Assembly: GCA_964023275.1 (NCBI GenBank)
Contig: OZ029916.1
Coordinates: 41,788,896-41,852,895, forward strand
Length of the DNA: 64,000 nt
Direction of reading: 5' to 3'
From: Norana najaformis
Lineage: Eukaryota; Annelida; Clitellata; Crassiclitellata; Hormogastridae
Shown: piece by piece, positions 22,880-34,133 of the stretch
Layout: each line of letters opens with the position of its first letter
Numbering within the stretch: the first letter of the stretch is position 1
Translations under genes and position numbers: made by a program
Notes under the pieces: model-generated
What the model was told of the DNA's origin: nothing
Seen by the model: only the letters and a program-made list of their open reading frames with translations
Databases searched by the model: none

Positions 22880-23012
22880 ACAGTAAGTTGTGGGTAAATG
22901 ACTTGCTCAAGGTCCCTACACAGTAACTGCTTTGGGAAGGATTGAATCCGAACTCTCCGCGTTACAAGCCGAACACTCTAATCAATCGGCTACCATGCCA
23001 CTCTGTTAAGTA
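22880..23012 (-). mobile_element. Second tRNA-derived SINE-like element (minus)
   Basis: On the minus strand a tRNA-like head (tggtagccgattgattagag, then gagttcggattcaatcc) is followed by ccttgagcaagtcatttaccc. That last segment resembles the conserved CCTTGAGCAAGGCACTTAACCC core of V-SINE-type elements. One copy only was recognised, in an intron of gene B. A decayed copy is the likely explanation. Confidence 0.5.
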
Positions 23013-23450
23013 TCGAGCTGTAATTTGACCATTGCCTACGGTATCAGTTTTCTAATGCGTTTTCCTTTGATTTCTCCGTCCGCGATTCGAATCCAAATGC
23101 ATCATATGAAACTGACAATTCGTTATCAAGCCGAGTTGGATTGTCGCATTCACAATTTGTGAGGTTTTAGAGCCTATACACAATTCTCAAAAGGCGCTAT
23201 ACGTACAGACACATACATTAATACACACTTTACCGTTCAACCCTGAGACCATGCTGCTATGTTGTTCTGCCTTCAGTTGGAAATGTTTCACTGGATTTGG
23301 GAACTTCCCTGAGGATATCTTCAAGAGTGATAGCTGAATTATTGAATCCATTATAATACATCACTTTTCGTCAAATAACCTCGCATCACATCACATTACT
23401 GAATAAGCGGAAGCCATACTTCTGCTGAGAGTTCACCAGAGTTCTCTTAC

Positions 23451-23633
23451 ACTGGCACACAGAGAAGTTTACTGGCGACCAATTGCTTCCGTCACATATT
23501 GTGAAGATTTTTGATGAGCCGATAGCAGTACGGTAACCAGCAACACAGAAGTAATTGACGCGCACACCTTTGAGTGCCAGACTGGTGTCTGGAATGGCAT
23601 GAGGCACTGACGACACAGGGCTACACCGGTCAA
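23451..23633 (-). CDS. Gene B exon: sushi domain 6
   Basis: A 61-codon phase 1-1 exon runs from atcgtttcag to cagt|gtaaga. Motifs are DRCSPVSSVPHAIPDTS, VNYFCVAGYRT, FTICDGSNW and SVCQ. It corresponds to gene A exon 1293-1472 (180 nt against 183 nt). Confidence 0.85.
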
Positions 23634-24034
23634 CTGAAACGATATATTCAACGACAGAACAATTTGTGTTATTAGTGGTTACTTATTTTTGTGAAGAGAC
23701 TGTCCCGTTGTTGGACTGGTTTTCCATTTGACTTCTCTAAGGCATAAACAGTCTGGCTACGGTCTCACATGAGGTAAGGAAACAGACTGTTAGGTAAAGT
23801 AATTTAGGGTGTTCTGCGAAACCGAGATTACGATCCATGCTTGTAAGGTTATCTAAAGGTTCCATATAAATAGCCGGATAGCCTACATACCTACATACAT
23901 TGAAATTTATGCCAATGTTGGATTAGTCAATCAAAGCACTGTGTTTTCCTGTAATTAAATATACAATATTTTACACCCTGGTAGCAGAACAGAGCTGCTG
24001 TTTTTCGGTTTAACCTTTGACAATTATCCATCCA

Positions 24035-24066
24035 TATATATATATATACATATATATATATATGTA
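24035..24066. repeat. (TA)n dinucleotide repeat
   Basis: A short alternating TA tract in the intron between sushi 5 and sushi 6 of gene B. Confidence 0.8.
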
Positions 24067-24166
24067 ATGCATATAAATAATATATGAAATGCATTTTGCG
24101 TTCTGCTGATGATCAATAACATTTATCTGAAACTGAGACTGGGACACTTTCTGGAAGCATTCTTAC

Positions 24167-24370
24167 GCTCGCAGGTGACATTTGTCTCCGACCATTGACC
24201 GTTGAATCCACAGGAGACATTTCTGGCCGAATATCCGTCGTCGAATCTGAGGCCAAGTGAACATACGTAGGTCACTACCGTTCCATAGCGGAACGTTCCG
24301 TTGGAATTGTGTCCTTTCTGTCGTCGCAACGTTGCATTGCATATAACAGGTGGCTCACCGCACAGGATCT
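24167..24370 (-). CDS. Gene B exon: sushi domain 5
   Basis: A 68-codon phase 1-1 exon between ttatggacag and gagc|gtaaga. Motifs are ILCGEPPVICNATL, GTVVTYVCSLGLRFDDG, NVSCGFNGQW and VTCER. Same length as its gene A partner 2045-2248. Several N-x-S/T sequons. Confidence 0.87.
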
Positions 24371-24630
24371 CTGTCCATAATAAAAGCAATCAATGGAAAC
24401 AACTACTAAACATATTTGTCGTTATCATCGTCGGCTTCATTATCATTACCATCGTCGTAGTCATCGTCGCTGTCATCGTTCTCATGATCAATGTCATCGT
24501 CTTGTATAGTCGTTACTTCCACAAAACCATCATTGTTATCATTTTCTTGATTGTCTGCTTTATCCTTAAATTCATCATTATATCTTAGCAGAATTGGCCA
24601 ATACTTTGACGGATTTGTGTGATAATTTAC

Positions 24631-24837
24631 CTTGGCAGTTCATCAGCGTGGCATTCCATGATAGGGTTCCGTGGAATAGGTCTCCACTTGGATCGATACA
24701 ACTGAGAGCCATTTTCAGTTTTCCATTGGGAAAAACAAAGCCTTGATTACACTCAACCAAAACGACGGCTTCATAATGAACTTCAGTGGAATTCAAACGA
24801 CCGTTCTCAGGACCAACAAGTGCAGGGCAATACCAGG
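24631..24837 (-). CDS. Gene B exon: sushi domain 4
   Basis: A 69-codon phase 1-1 exon from gatgatttcag to caag|gtaaat. Motifs are WYCPALVGPENG, VLVECNQGFVFPNG, LSCIDPSGDL and LSWNATLMNCQG. Identical in length to gene A exon 2994-3200. Confidence 0.88.
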
Positions 24838-25532
24838 CTGAAATCATCAACAAAGCATGAAGATACTAAGGTTGAAGTTAATCACTAAAGCATAAAATGA
24901 CTACAGGCTGAAGCTAAACAGAGCATCAGAGTACCAAGCAGAACTATTCAACATGAGCTTGGTACTTACGCAAAGCTGCTTCCTTCCTTAACAGGATTTC
25001 ATAGAGAATAACAGTATCATACTGAAATATTCATCAAAACCTTGATGCTTCCTCCACCCGCTTCCTTCTCAGTAATAGTCCTTCTTTGCTTGTACCTACA
25101 TTTTCCACTGATCTGCCGCCTAACCCTGTTCTTTGCCCATCCTCCATCTTTGCCTACCAATCTGCATTCTGTCTCCCCTGGCTTCTCTCCATGACTTCTT
25201 TGCCGATAAAAGTGTATACGTATGTATGAAACTGGTTATAACGGTAAATATGAAAATAATTAGTCTATCTCTATATGAGCCTAAATGATGTTAGTAAACC
25301 TTGGATAACCAGTAGGAGTTTGGCATTGTAGTAAATGAACCGTTACTCTGGAATTCCCTGCTCAATGAAGTCACCGGTCTTCTTTGCATCAATTCAAAGT
25401 ATCAGACTGACTTCTTTATTTAAGTTTATAATATGATTTTGCTGCAAATTTTGCACAAGCACCGTTTGTGTTATGTTTCACTAAAGGATCTGAAATCTGA
25501 AAGGTCACTACAGCATCCAAGTGTCTGCTCAC

Positions 25533-25706
25533 TTTCACATTTTCCGATATAGTCCCAGCTGCCATCTTCTCCGCATGTGGAGACTCTTGTTGTTCGTCCG
25601 TCTTCAAATCGATGGCCAGGTAGACAGACAACAGACGCCCAACGGTTCATCCTCCAGATGCTTACAGTCGCATTCTGTACGTACGGCGCTGGCAGACACC
25701 TGTTTG
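25533..25706 (-). CDS. Gene B exon: sushi domain 3
   Basis: Translating the third minus-strand frame between ataatcag and gaaa|gtgagc gives 58 codons in phase 1-1: NRCLPAPYVQNA, ASVVCLPGHRFEDG, STCGEDGSWDYIGKC. No long open frame reveals it, because the frame closes just outside both splice sites. It has the same 174-nt length as gene A exon 3868-4041 and shares CLAGHRF/CLPGHRF and GSWD. Confidence 0.83.
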
Positions 25707-26213
25707 CTGATTATAAAACATCCAACTCCTTTCTTTACATGGATTCAACATTCCACGGTACACTTCAAATAGGTTTATTCGAAGTTTAAAACTAAACCAC
25801 TCGGTTTAGTTTTAAAAACTAAGTTTTAAAACTAAGTTATCCCTGAACGCTAAGTTTACTAGAAAAAACTTTCAAATGCAACCTTTAACGCCTACATAGG
25901 AATCTATTCTACGTTTTGTTAAAAGCTATGATTGGAAGAGAAGGCAAGGCAAAGTAAACACTCATTTACTACAAGCCTCTTTCAATATAAGTCCCCGAGT
26001 CTCTGGATTTGAGTAGTAGACGCAGAGGTGAAAAGCAAACGGATTAGCGAAGAGCTACCGTTCCACCAAATAATACTTGCATCAACACTATATAATCGTA
26101 TATACATTATCTTAGAGATCGCTCTTTTTCTTCTATGGACGCAACACATATGTTTATATATACATATTCATTATCTATATAATATTAAAGATTACATTTG
26201 CCCAATATATGCA

Positions 26214-26313
<100 letters not shown>

Positions 26314-26566
26314 TGCATACTGCATATTGGAGGTTGTGAATCTGGCTTCAAATCCTAGATTCGTTCCAAATCTAGCGTAGATTACACTCGAGTAAAAACA
26401 GGTTTGAGAATTTTTTCGTATATATAACTCACAAAAGTTCAACTATAAAAACTACTTCTATTGCCAACATTGGAACTTCTACACATACGAATACATAAAT
26501 TACTATCATCAGCGACTATCAGCTTCTTTTGCAACTTAAATAAACTAATCTATGGACAAGTCCTAC

Positions 26567-26785
26567 CTGTACAGTTCAGCTGTTGGTTATCAAGAAGTAC
26601 GTGTCTTAGAGAGGATGTGCATTTGACGGTATAGAAGTCAAGTCCCTCGTCTGACCGTGTGCTACCATCTGCGGAACAACTGACGCGAGCTGACTCTCCC
26701 ACTGATAATTTCTTCCTGTTAACGTTGCCACTCTGAGCTTTCGTACCGGATCCATGCATGAAAACCGGAAAGCTACACTGGATGG
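26567..26785 (-). CDS. Gene B exon: sushi-like domain 2
   Basis: A 73-codon phase 1-1 exon runs from gcgttttcag to acag|gtagga. Cysteines at IQCSFPVFMHG, ARVSCSADG, TVKCTSS and LNCTG fit the sushi spacing, but the tryptophan is absent, as in gene A exon 4805-4984. The acceptor lies inside the first unit of the 93-bp tandem repeat at 26781-27060, so intact copies of this splice site also exist 93 and 186 bp upstream in the transcript. Confidence 0.76.
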
Positions 26786-27060
26786 CTGAAAACGCGATAG
26801 CAGTATACTAGCAAGAGTGTCGGTAGCAGTCGTAGTAGCACTAGCGTTCATAGCAGTAGCAGTAGCAACAGTGGATGGCTGAAAACGCGATAGCAGTATA
26901 CTAGCAAGAGTGTCGGTAGCAGTCGTAGTAGCACTAGCGTTCATAGCAGTAGCAGTAGCAACAGTGGATGGCTGAAAACGCGATAGCAGTATACTAGCAA
27001 GAGTGTCGGTAACAGTCGTAGTAGCACTAGCGTTCATAGCAGTAGCAGTAGCAACAGTGA
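26781..27060. repeat. 93-bp minisatellite, three units, overlapping a splice acceptor
   Basis: Units start at 26781, 26874 and 26967 with gatggctgaaaacgcgatag. They are nearly identical; one a/g difference is visible in the third. The reverse complement of each unit contains cgcgttttcag|cc, the acceptor of the sushi 2 exon of gene B. One unit equals 31 codons and is open on the minus strand (SRFQPSTVATATAMNASATT), but that frame differs from the sushi frame. Confidence 0.92.
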
Positions 27061-27245
27061 CAGTAGCAGAGGCAGTAGTAATAAATACCAGTAGCAGAAA
27101 AAGAGTATCAGCAACAAAAACAGCGATAGCAATAGCATGGGCAACCGTAGCAACAGCAATAGTAGAATTTCCAGCAGCAATTGTAAGGGTAATAGTATCA
27201 CCAGGAATAGCAATAATGAAATAGTGATTATGATAATAGTGATAG
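27061..27245. repeat. Degenerate AGCAGTAGCAATAG repeat
   Basis: Cryptic agcaatag, agcaacag and gtagcag words continue from the 93-bp repeat. It gives a Leu-rich minus frame that I treat as an artefact. Confidence 0.6.
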
Positions 27246-27393
27246 TGGCAGTGACAGAAGCGTGAAAGTATTGTAAATAATAATTACAATGTGGTACTTT
27301 TCTAGATCTGCCAAAGGCCTTCGTTTTCATCATAAAAATTAGTGCAATTAGAATTAGTTTACAAATTCTGATCTTTGTAATTCATTTTCGTGC

Positions 27394-27622
27394 TTATTAC
27401 ACTGTCTCTTATGTAGTTCCTTGCGTGCAAATTAAGCCGACAATACAAAGTGTAGCTTCTCTCTCAGGAAACACTAACAAAATGAATATATTGTAATACT
27501 TTTCTTGATTTCCAATGTATCTAATGTATTTCTATTTTGTTAGTGTTTCCTGAGAGAAGTTATCCTTTTTTATTGTCGGCGTGATTAACACGCAAAGAAC
27601 TAACTAAAAGACAGTGTAATAA
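27394..27622. mobile_element. Foldback/MITE-like element, 229 bp
   Basis: Its ends are ttattacactg and cagtgtaataa, and the two halves are inverted copies of one another over about 90 bp. The inner 23 bp are perfect (ctctcaggaaacactaacaa at 27461 against its complement ending 27556). The loop is about 50 bp, A+T-rich, non-coding. The structure fits a non-autonomous DNA transposon or foldback element in the intron between sushi 1 and sushi 2 of gene B. Confidence 0.8.
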
Positions 27623-27919
27623 ATTTACCGTATAGTACATTACTATTTCTGCTACATGTTAAACAGAAAGGAACTCTGTCAACTCTGGACGGAACTCTAT
27701 TGGTCGGGTTCTATTTGTATGAGAGAGCCCACCAGTAGTAAATTTTCCGACTATTCGGGCATTATTGCTTACTGGTGAACCTGCCGTTCTTGCTGAATTC
27801 TCTATCATTTATACTAGAGTGGACCAGATATATTTATAAGACGCTAGAAAGGATTAGTCACATTACATTACATTGCAGTGGTCCTTCAGTCCAGTAAAAT
27901 GAGACCGAAAAAGGATGAC

Positions 27920-28117
27920 CTTGGCATTGCAATGCTTCAGTTGATGTCCAAATTCCGTTTAGGCAGATGACACTCCTGACTGTTGTAGAGTCCGCGAATC
28001 GAAATCCGTCGAGACAGGTATAGACGGCGAAGGACCCGAAGGCGTTCCAGTAGAAGGAGACCTTTACATTGGCCGAATCTCTGGGCGCTGGAGGCATTCC
28101 GCAGGCCAACGGTTCAT
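27920..28117 (-). CDS. Gene B exon: sushi domain 1
   Basis: A 66-codon phase 1-1 exon from tagctactttcag to ccaag|gtcatc. Motifs are LACGMPPAPRDSAN, FAVYTCLDGFRFAD, TTVRSVICLNGIW and LQCQ. The pairing with gene A exon 5641-5829 is clear. Confidence 0.85.
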
Positions 28118-28384
28118 CTGAAAGTAGCTACTGGTTGAACAATGTTGGTTTGTATGTGTGCATGTATATGAGCACTTAAATAGTGCCGTTAAGGATGGTG
28201 GATCTAGATAGTGGTCTTTGATAGTGATGGGATCCCGTGCTTTAGTAGTGGATGGCCCGAGGCTCTGGAATTCGCGACTAGTGTTGCTTTAAAGTTCTCT
28301 GTTGTCGTTCAGGTGTGGGCAAAATTGTCATCATTTACGATTGATTATTCTCCATAAACTGCGCGCAGAAAAGAAAGGGGCATT

Positions 28385-28720
28385 TAACCTAATCTACTGA
28401 CTTCCATAGCGCCGTTGTCCTAATGCACAAGGCATCAACCAGTGGTCGCTTCAAATGAAACCTTTGTCAAGTCACAATCGGTTTGGGAAGCCCTGCCGAT
28501 ATCCGATGTCGGGAAAACAAGAAATCAGGCTGCGGCGAGTAAGCAAGTTGATACAGATGGATCTTAAGTTTAGTCCTGGGTGACATTAAATAACTGATCG
28601 AACGCATAGAACAGACCAGTGAATTGCAAAGCTTTGGATCAGCCACCGGGAACCCCAAGAGTCCTGTTCTAATGCAAGATACAACAAGATTCTAAGTGTC
28701 GCAAAGGGGTCATTGCGGGT
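28385..28720 (-). mobile_element. LINE 3' fragment (minus)
   Basis: The plus-strand text taatctactgacttccatag, cgccgttgtcctaatgcac, ggcatcaaccagtggtcgcttcaa is the reverse complement of the shared LINE tail. Further along, acagatggatcttaagttta mirrors the ORF2 C-terminal coding end. A decayed intronic copy. Confidence 0.65.
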
Positions 28721-28998
28721 AAGCCACTACAACCTATCCACTTTACTCAAGCTGTAGTGAACCTCACTTATCCTCTGCAGGGACCCAACTTACATCCAGT
28801 TCTTGGTATAACTGGTTTCATGTATGATGTACCCCATTAGAAGCTCTTGACCGAAATGGAGGAAATCAAAAGTCCTCAACGCTGGCCGATAGTACATTTT
28901 GCCATTTATTTCTCATGTGATGTTGCTACCAAATTTTACTGCTCGGCAAAACTCCATATGAATCGATGTTATCAGAGTTTGTCTAATTCTGCACTTAC

Positions 28999-29289
28999 GC
29001 TGAATCGAGTCTCTATTTTGCATCGACACCGTTTGATTGTCTTCTACAGCGACCGAGAAAGGCTCGAGGGATGTTACGGATGATTCGACAGAATTCGACC
29101 AAGAAACAGACAGCAACATTGCATTAATTAATTCGGAGGTTGTTTCAGCTGAATCCAATAGAGTGATGTCTTTTGTGTAAGTTGAAGCCATGACTGATGA
29201 CAGTGGTACGAAAGCTGCTGCTGCTGGTGATGGTGATGCCTGTGTGTTTGATTCAGATGGACGTCGGTACGAAGTCGAAGGTTCCTGTG
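28999..29289 (-). CDS. Gene B exon: second Ser/Thr-rich stalk segment
   Basis: A 97-codon phase 1-1 exon lies between tcctgtgattcag and cagc|gtaagt. It encodes a Ser/Thr/Ala/Pro-rich, cysteine-free segment (SESNTQASPSPAAAAF, SSVMASTYTKD, SNSVESSVTSLEP) that extends the mucin stalk. I find no counterpart in gene A between its mucin and sushi 1 exons, where LINE remnants occupy the intron. Confidence 0.7.
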
Positions 29290-29339
29290 CTGAATCACAG
29301 GATTGGTAACATTTTACTCAGTTAATTGGACAGTTTATC

Positions 29340-29505
29340 AGGTAATGATGCCTAGTTGATAGGTCCACCTAGTTTCTCCGAGACATCGGATTTCGACCCG
29401 GCTTCTCCAACGCATTAAGAATTTTGACTACGGTTTAACTTGAAGCGATCATTTATTATGATAATAGGCACTATAGAAGTAACTAGATTAGATTAGAGTA
29501 GTCCT
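29340..29505 (+). mobile_element. LINE 3' tail fragment
   Basis: Text atttcgacccggcttctccaa, aacttgaagcgatca, ataggcactatagaagtaac matches copies at 9200-9330 and 51900-51970, ending in an agattagatt-type tail. Non-coding remnant in a gene B intron. Confidence 0.65.
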
Positions 29506-29802
29506 TAGAGATCGGAAAACATTGTAGTTAAAGCGGAAAACATTGTAGTTTGAAGTGCTTTCCTAAACTGACCGATTGAGAGACAGTGTTGACGGATATC
29601 TGGTGGTAGGTTATTCCAGAGTGTTATTTCCAAGTAGTCAAGCAGGTATACTGTATAAATTCTCAGATCCGATTATTAAGTACTTGTCAGCTTCACTGCT
29701 TGTTAGAATAGCTATATTATTAAAAGAAACTGTTTCAGAACAATAGCTTACGTTCAATCTAATTTCGCACAACTGTTTTGTGTTCTGGCCTAGCTATGTT
29801 AC

Positions 29803-30561
29803 CTTGAGTAGAGGTCGTTGTACATGTTCCACAAATGGATGATATTTGCCAAGATGGTTGTTCTTTCAGTGCAGATGTTTCATCTGTTGGCAACATGTTC
29901 CAAGTGGCCTGTTCACTTGACTCCAATGTTTCACCCGTTGGTAACGTGTTCCAAGTGGTCAATTCATTTGACTCTGATATCTCACTTGTTGGTGAAATGT
30001 TAAAAGTAGTCTGTTCCTTCGATCTATGTGTCGTAAGTTCAGTTCTCGCCAAAGAACTAGTTTCTGGCGTGTTGTCGAAAGTTACTTCCTCGAAAGTAGC
30101 TGAGACTCTCGTCAGTTCTGACGAGAAAATTGAGTTGAACGATGCAGTTGGATGAGTACTTGGTTGCACTGTGACTTGAGTCGTGCTGAGTTGCAGTGGA
30201 ATCATTGTTATTATTGTCGTTGTGTTACCAGTTGATGGTTTCCTTGTTGATGAATTATCAGTTGATGGGTTTCCAGCTGATGTTGCTGTATGAGTAGTTC
30301 TTGGTTGCACATTTGTTGGTTGTACAGTAGTTGGTTGCACAGTAGTTGGTTGGACCGTTGCTCCTGGTTGCACAGCCATTGGCTCTACAGTTGGCTGTAA
30401 AGTTGCTCCCGGTTGTAATGCTGTTGTAAGTTCTTCCGCTTGCACAATATTTACCGTTGTACTTAGATTAGCAGTAGTTTCAGGTTCAGCAACTGGTTGT
30501 GAAGTAGTTGTTATCATGTCATTATTTGTTGTTGCTGTCGTCATTGTTTGAGACGTTGCTT
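29803..30561 (-). CDS. Gene B exon: Thr/Pro/Gln-rich mucin-like stalk
   Basis: A 253-codon phase 1-1 exon starts after atcattgtaacag. I end it at the strong donor caag|gtaaca. The open frame continues 14 codons to a stop and a second gtaagc site lies beyond that stop, so the earlier donor is the consistent choice. The first half carries short VQPTT/LQPGAT-type repeats. The second half has degenerate repeats of about 18-20 residues with TTWNTLPTGET and ATWNMLPTDET. The product would be an O-glycosylated rod. Confidence 0.8.
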
Positions 30562-30661
30562 CTGTTACAATGATTCAACAACCACTTGTAAAAATCGAAC
30601 ATGTTCAGATATACAGCGCCAACTATGGCGCTATATAAATTGTCTCATTGTAATCGTTGCC

Positions 30662-30715
30662 ATTATTATTATTGTTGTTGTTGTCGTCGTCGTCGTCGTC
30701 GTAGTTGTTGTTGAG
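30662..30715. repeat. (ATT/GTT/GTC)n triplet repeat
   Basis: Runs of attatt, gttgtt and gtcgtc adjacent to the mucin exon of gene B, in the upstream intron. Confidence 0.85.
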
Positions 30716-30774
30716 AACATTTCAAGACAAAATTATATACAAACATTTTTAAAGCTAAAAATTATGCACAAACA

Positions 30775-31010
30775 TTATTAGAAATGTTTGAAAAATTCAA
30801 ATTTCTAAGCAAACATTTTCTAAACAACTCATAAACAAACGATTTATAGACAACTTTTAGACACATTTATAAACAATTCATCGACAATCTATAAACAAGC
30901 AACTTGTTAACAAATTTTAAATAAACAATATGCGAAACAAAATTACAAGACTTCATAAAATAATATAATTATTTGCAAACAATTTATAGACACACAATTT
31001 ACAAAGTGTC
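30775..31010. repeat. Degenerate ATAAACAA-type intron repeat
   Basis: Words such as aaacaattcat, taaacaa and tagacaa recur at 15-20 bp intervals. Simple-sequence derived; no gene signal. Confidence 0.45.
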
Positions 31011-31072
31011 AACTGTTTTCTTATTTCTTTCTCGCTATCCTTGGCTCATAAGTAAAGCGTGACTGAACTGAC

Positions 31073-31353
31073 CTGGCTTATAGTAACATCCGGGTATGAT
31101 CCAAGAACTGGCAATGCCGGTCCTGGAACCGATGGCCATGTTTTGGAGTCCATAATAAGAGAATGTTCCCCAGTTATGCGACTGATAGGACTGATACGAC
31201 TGATCGTCAAAGACGCTGAGAACATCCAGACCCACCAGTGTTCCTCGTCCCAAGGCCAACACTCCGTCCATCCAGGATATCCAGAACCACTGATAGGCAG
31301 TGCAGTTCGCTGTCCCTGGCGACTTGTTGACAGTCTGTAAAGCGAGGTTCTTC
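31073..31353 (-). CDS. Gene B exon: FAMeT domain 2, second half
   Basis: A 281-nt exon opens in phase 2 after ttgtttttaaag and ends in phase 1 at ccag|gtcagt. It has AYQWFWISWMDGVLALGRGT and SSWIIPGCYYKPG, the FAMeT signature. A second ag just inside (tttacag) would put the wrong frame in use, so I chose the earlier site; it also keeps the KN pair shared with exon 36455-36702. It is the longest of the four second-half exons, with a Tyr/Ser/Gln-rich insert (DDQSYQSYQSHN). Confidence 0.8.
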
Positions 31354-32044
31354 CTTTAAAAACAACAAAGAGTTTCAGGCTGCACTTCGAAAGGTACACT
31401 TTTAAAAGTAAAATGTTTGAAAACAGCTGTTCCTGACTCTTCGATGTTGCGAGTTGGGCTTCGGATCTTACAATCACCCGATTTCGGGGGTAGCGTTCTC
31501 TCTATGAAAGACCTAGGAGAGACATGATTCAACAAGACCTAAAGCTTCTCAGACTGAAGAAAGAAGATACTGGAGATAGAAACAAATGGAAAAGAAGAAT
31601 TCATGTGGCTGACCCCTCCCCTAGGAGGGATTAATTCCAGCCAGAAGAAAGAAGTTCTCTCTAGGAAAGACCTGGTTGGGCTGGGATCTTAGAAGAACAG
31701 ATTATATATGACTAAACCGAAAAGTGACAAATACAAAATGCGTGTTTAGAAGTGGGATCACCTGGATATGCCAACTGGTTTCCTTTTCGCATATGAAACA
31801 CTTAGATTCATTTCCAATAAATCTGTACATAACTTCTATTCCGCTACATGTACTGAATAGAACTTATATACAGCATTACATACGTATAGAGACCAGAGAT
31901 CAGACCAGAATAGATTAGACAGGTCATATATCAGACCTAGCGCCAATAAATAAGTTAAACCATACCAAGGAGTTGACATTCAGATACTGTCTCTACAAGC
32001 ACAAATTATTATTTTTACCTGAAGTACATTTGATCCTTCAGAAT

Positions 32045-32215
32045 ATTATTAGTATTATGATTATGATTATTATTACTATTATTACTACTATTATTATTAC
32101 TACTATTATTATTACTACTATTATTATTACTACTACTACTACTATTATTACTATTATTAGAACTTAGTATTATTATTCTTCTTCTTATTCTTCTTATTAT
32201 TATTGCTATTATTAT
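32045..32215. repeat. (ATT/ACT)n trinucleotide repeat
   Basis: Attatt and actatt runs with open Ile/Thr frames on one strand and Asn/Ser frames on the other. Intronic simple repeat. Confidence 0.9.
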
Positions 32216-32399
32216 TTGTAACCCCTCTATCATTCTCTCTCGTGTCTAGGTACTGGTGACTATTGTTACAGTCACTTACTTACTAAATGGTCCTTACTAG
32301 CTTGCTTAGCAAATAAGTAGATATACACACTAATTGGGGTTCAGTCACCTAATAGGATAAATATAGGTCTGACTTAAATTAGCATGTTATATCTTGTGG

Positions 32400-33600
32400 A
32401 AATTGTAGTGATGTTACAATAGCTCGTTGTTTCCACAACCATATTAGACAATGATATATAATTGAATAAAGCTTGTCGAATCAATCAATATATTATAATG
32501 TCAAAGTCTTAATTAAACCTTAATTAAGGCCAGCTTCTTAACCAAAGCCTAATCCTATTTCCCTAACCACCCACAACTCTGATGGCCATATTACTCTTGT
32601 TTCTTGACTAGGATGAAGTCTTTAACTGACTCACTGTGTGATCTCGGTCTCTTTATCTCCACGAAGGAGTGGATGAATTGTCACTCACCACTGCTTGCAA
32701 CCATGTGAACAGTTCCACTCACCACGACAACATACCTCGTAGATCGGACGCTAGGTATTCGAAGTTTGCTCCTTGACGACCAAGGAAAGAAATCTTTATA
32801 TCAACGACGTTCGCACGTAACCGTCCAAAGGGGCGACTCCTCGACGATGTACGATGCAGTCAAAGATGTAGATCTTAACTGACCCTCGGCTTAAGTTGTT
32901 AAGTCCGAACGAACTCAATTTTCATGGATTAAATCCAAACTTTCAGACGATAGTTTCTCGATATAAACTATGTCTTTACACGACCGTTGGCAGGCTGAGC
33001 ACCTGTAACATGAGCCTTGATCTGCTCATTATACGAGAACGCAGTTCGACTTAACAATAGTCCGCAACTGCCGGTTTTCTTTTCCGAGTTACGCCAGACT
33101 GCGACGAGAACCCTTTCTGTCCAGCATCCAGACGTCAACTGACTACCGCAACGGTTTTTCACATCGAATGTTCCATCGTTATAAGGTTTTCTACTGGCCG
33201 AAATGATCGTCTGCCTCTTTCACCTATCCTTGTAGTAGTTTCATAGTTCTTCTATGAAATATTCGTCTGCTCAGTTGTTTACAGTAGATAAGAAGTCGCG
33301 ACTATTGCGTCCCCTCATTGGCTAACGACTTCCTATAGCAACGCGTCGCCATTGGTCAAAAATCACACAAGTAAAATCGTGATTGGCTGGCAATCAAAAC
33401 ATCAGTTTGAAATATCGTCCGCATTGATTCACAAACTATGGCAAATTGCGATCAAAGTAATCCATCGACATCCAAGTTGATTGACCATAAAATCAGTTCA
33501 GACAACCATCTTATATTCCCCGTATTTAATAGATTTTTAGAACCTACGATGGCCTTGCTATTTTTATTAGTTAGAACGTCATAAGCCGGCCAAGTATTTA
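32400..33600. other. Intron segment with no recognised feature
   Basis: Between the triplet repeats at 32045-32215 and 33770-34000 I see no exon, RNA or transposon I can name. Short open frames here match nothing I recognise. Confidence 0.4.
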
Positions 33601-33769
33601 AGTAAGTAATCACGTTGGTCAACACAAACTCTTATTCCAATACACGCATAAATACGTCAATAATACGCACAGTTCATATAATAGTAAAATCAATTGGAAT
33701 TGCTACACATGGCGAGAATATATATATAGATTCAGTCTACATTATTAATAATATTACTATTATTATTGT

Positions 33770-34000
<231 letters not shown>

Positions 34001-34133
34001 CATCATCATCACCATTATTGTCTCCGTGACGCAACTTTTTGTGTGACGCTGAGAAATATCGGAGATTTACTTTGCATTACATTACACAGCACTAAAGGTT
34101 GGTGTAGACTATACGAGATTAGATGAAAAATAC

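Noticed and set aside
29745-29803. Extending the gene B mucin exon to the gtaagc donor at about 29750
   Set aside because: An in-frame TAG at 29759-29761 precedes that donor; the upstream donor at 29803 gives correct phase without a stop.
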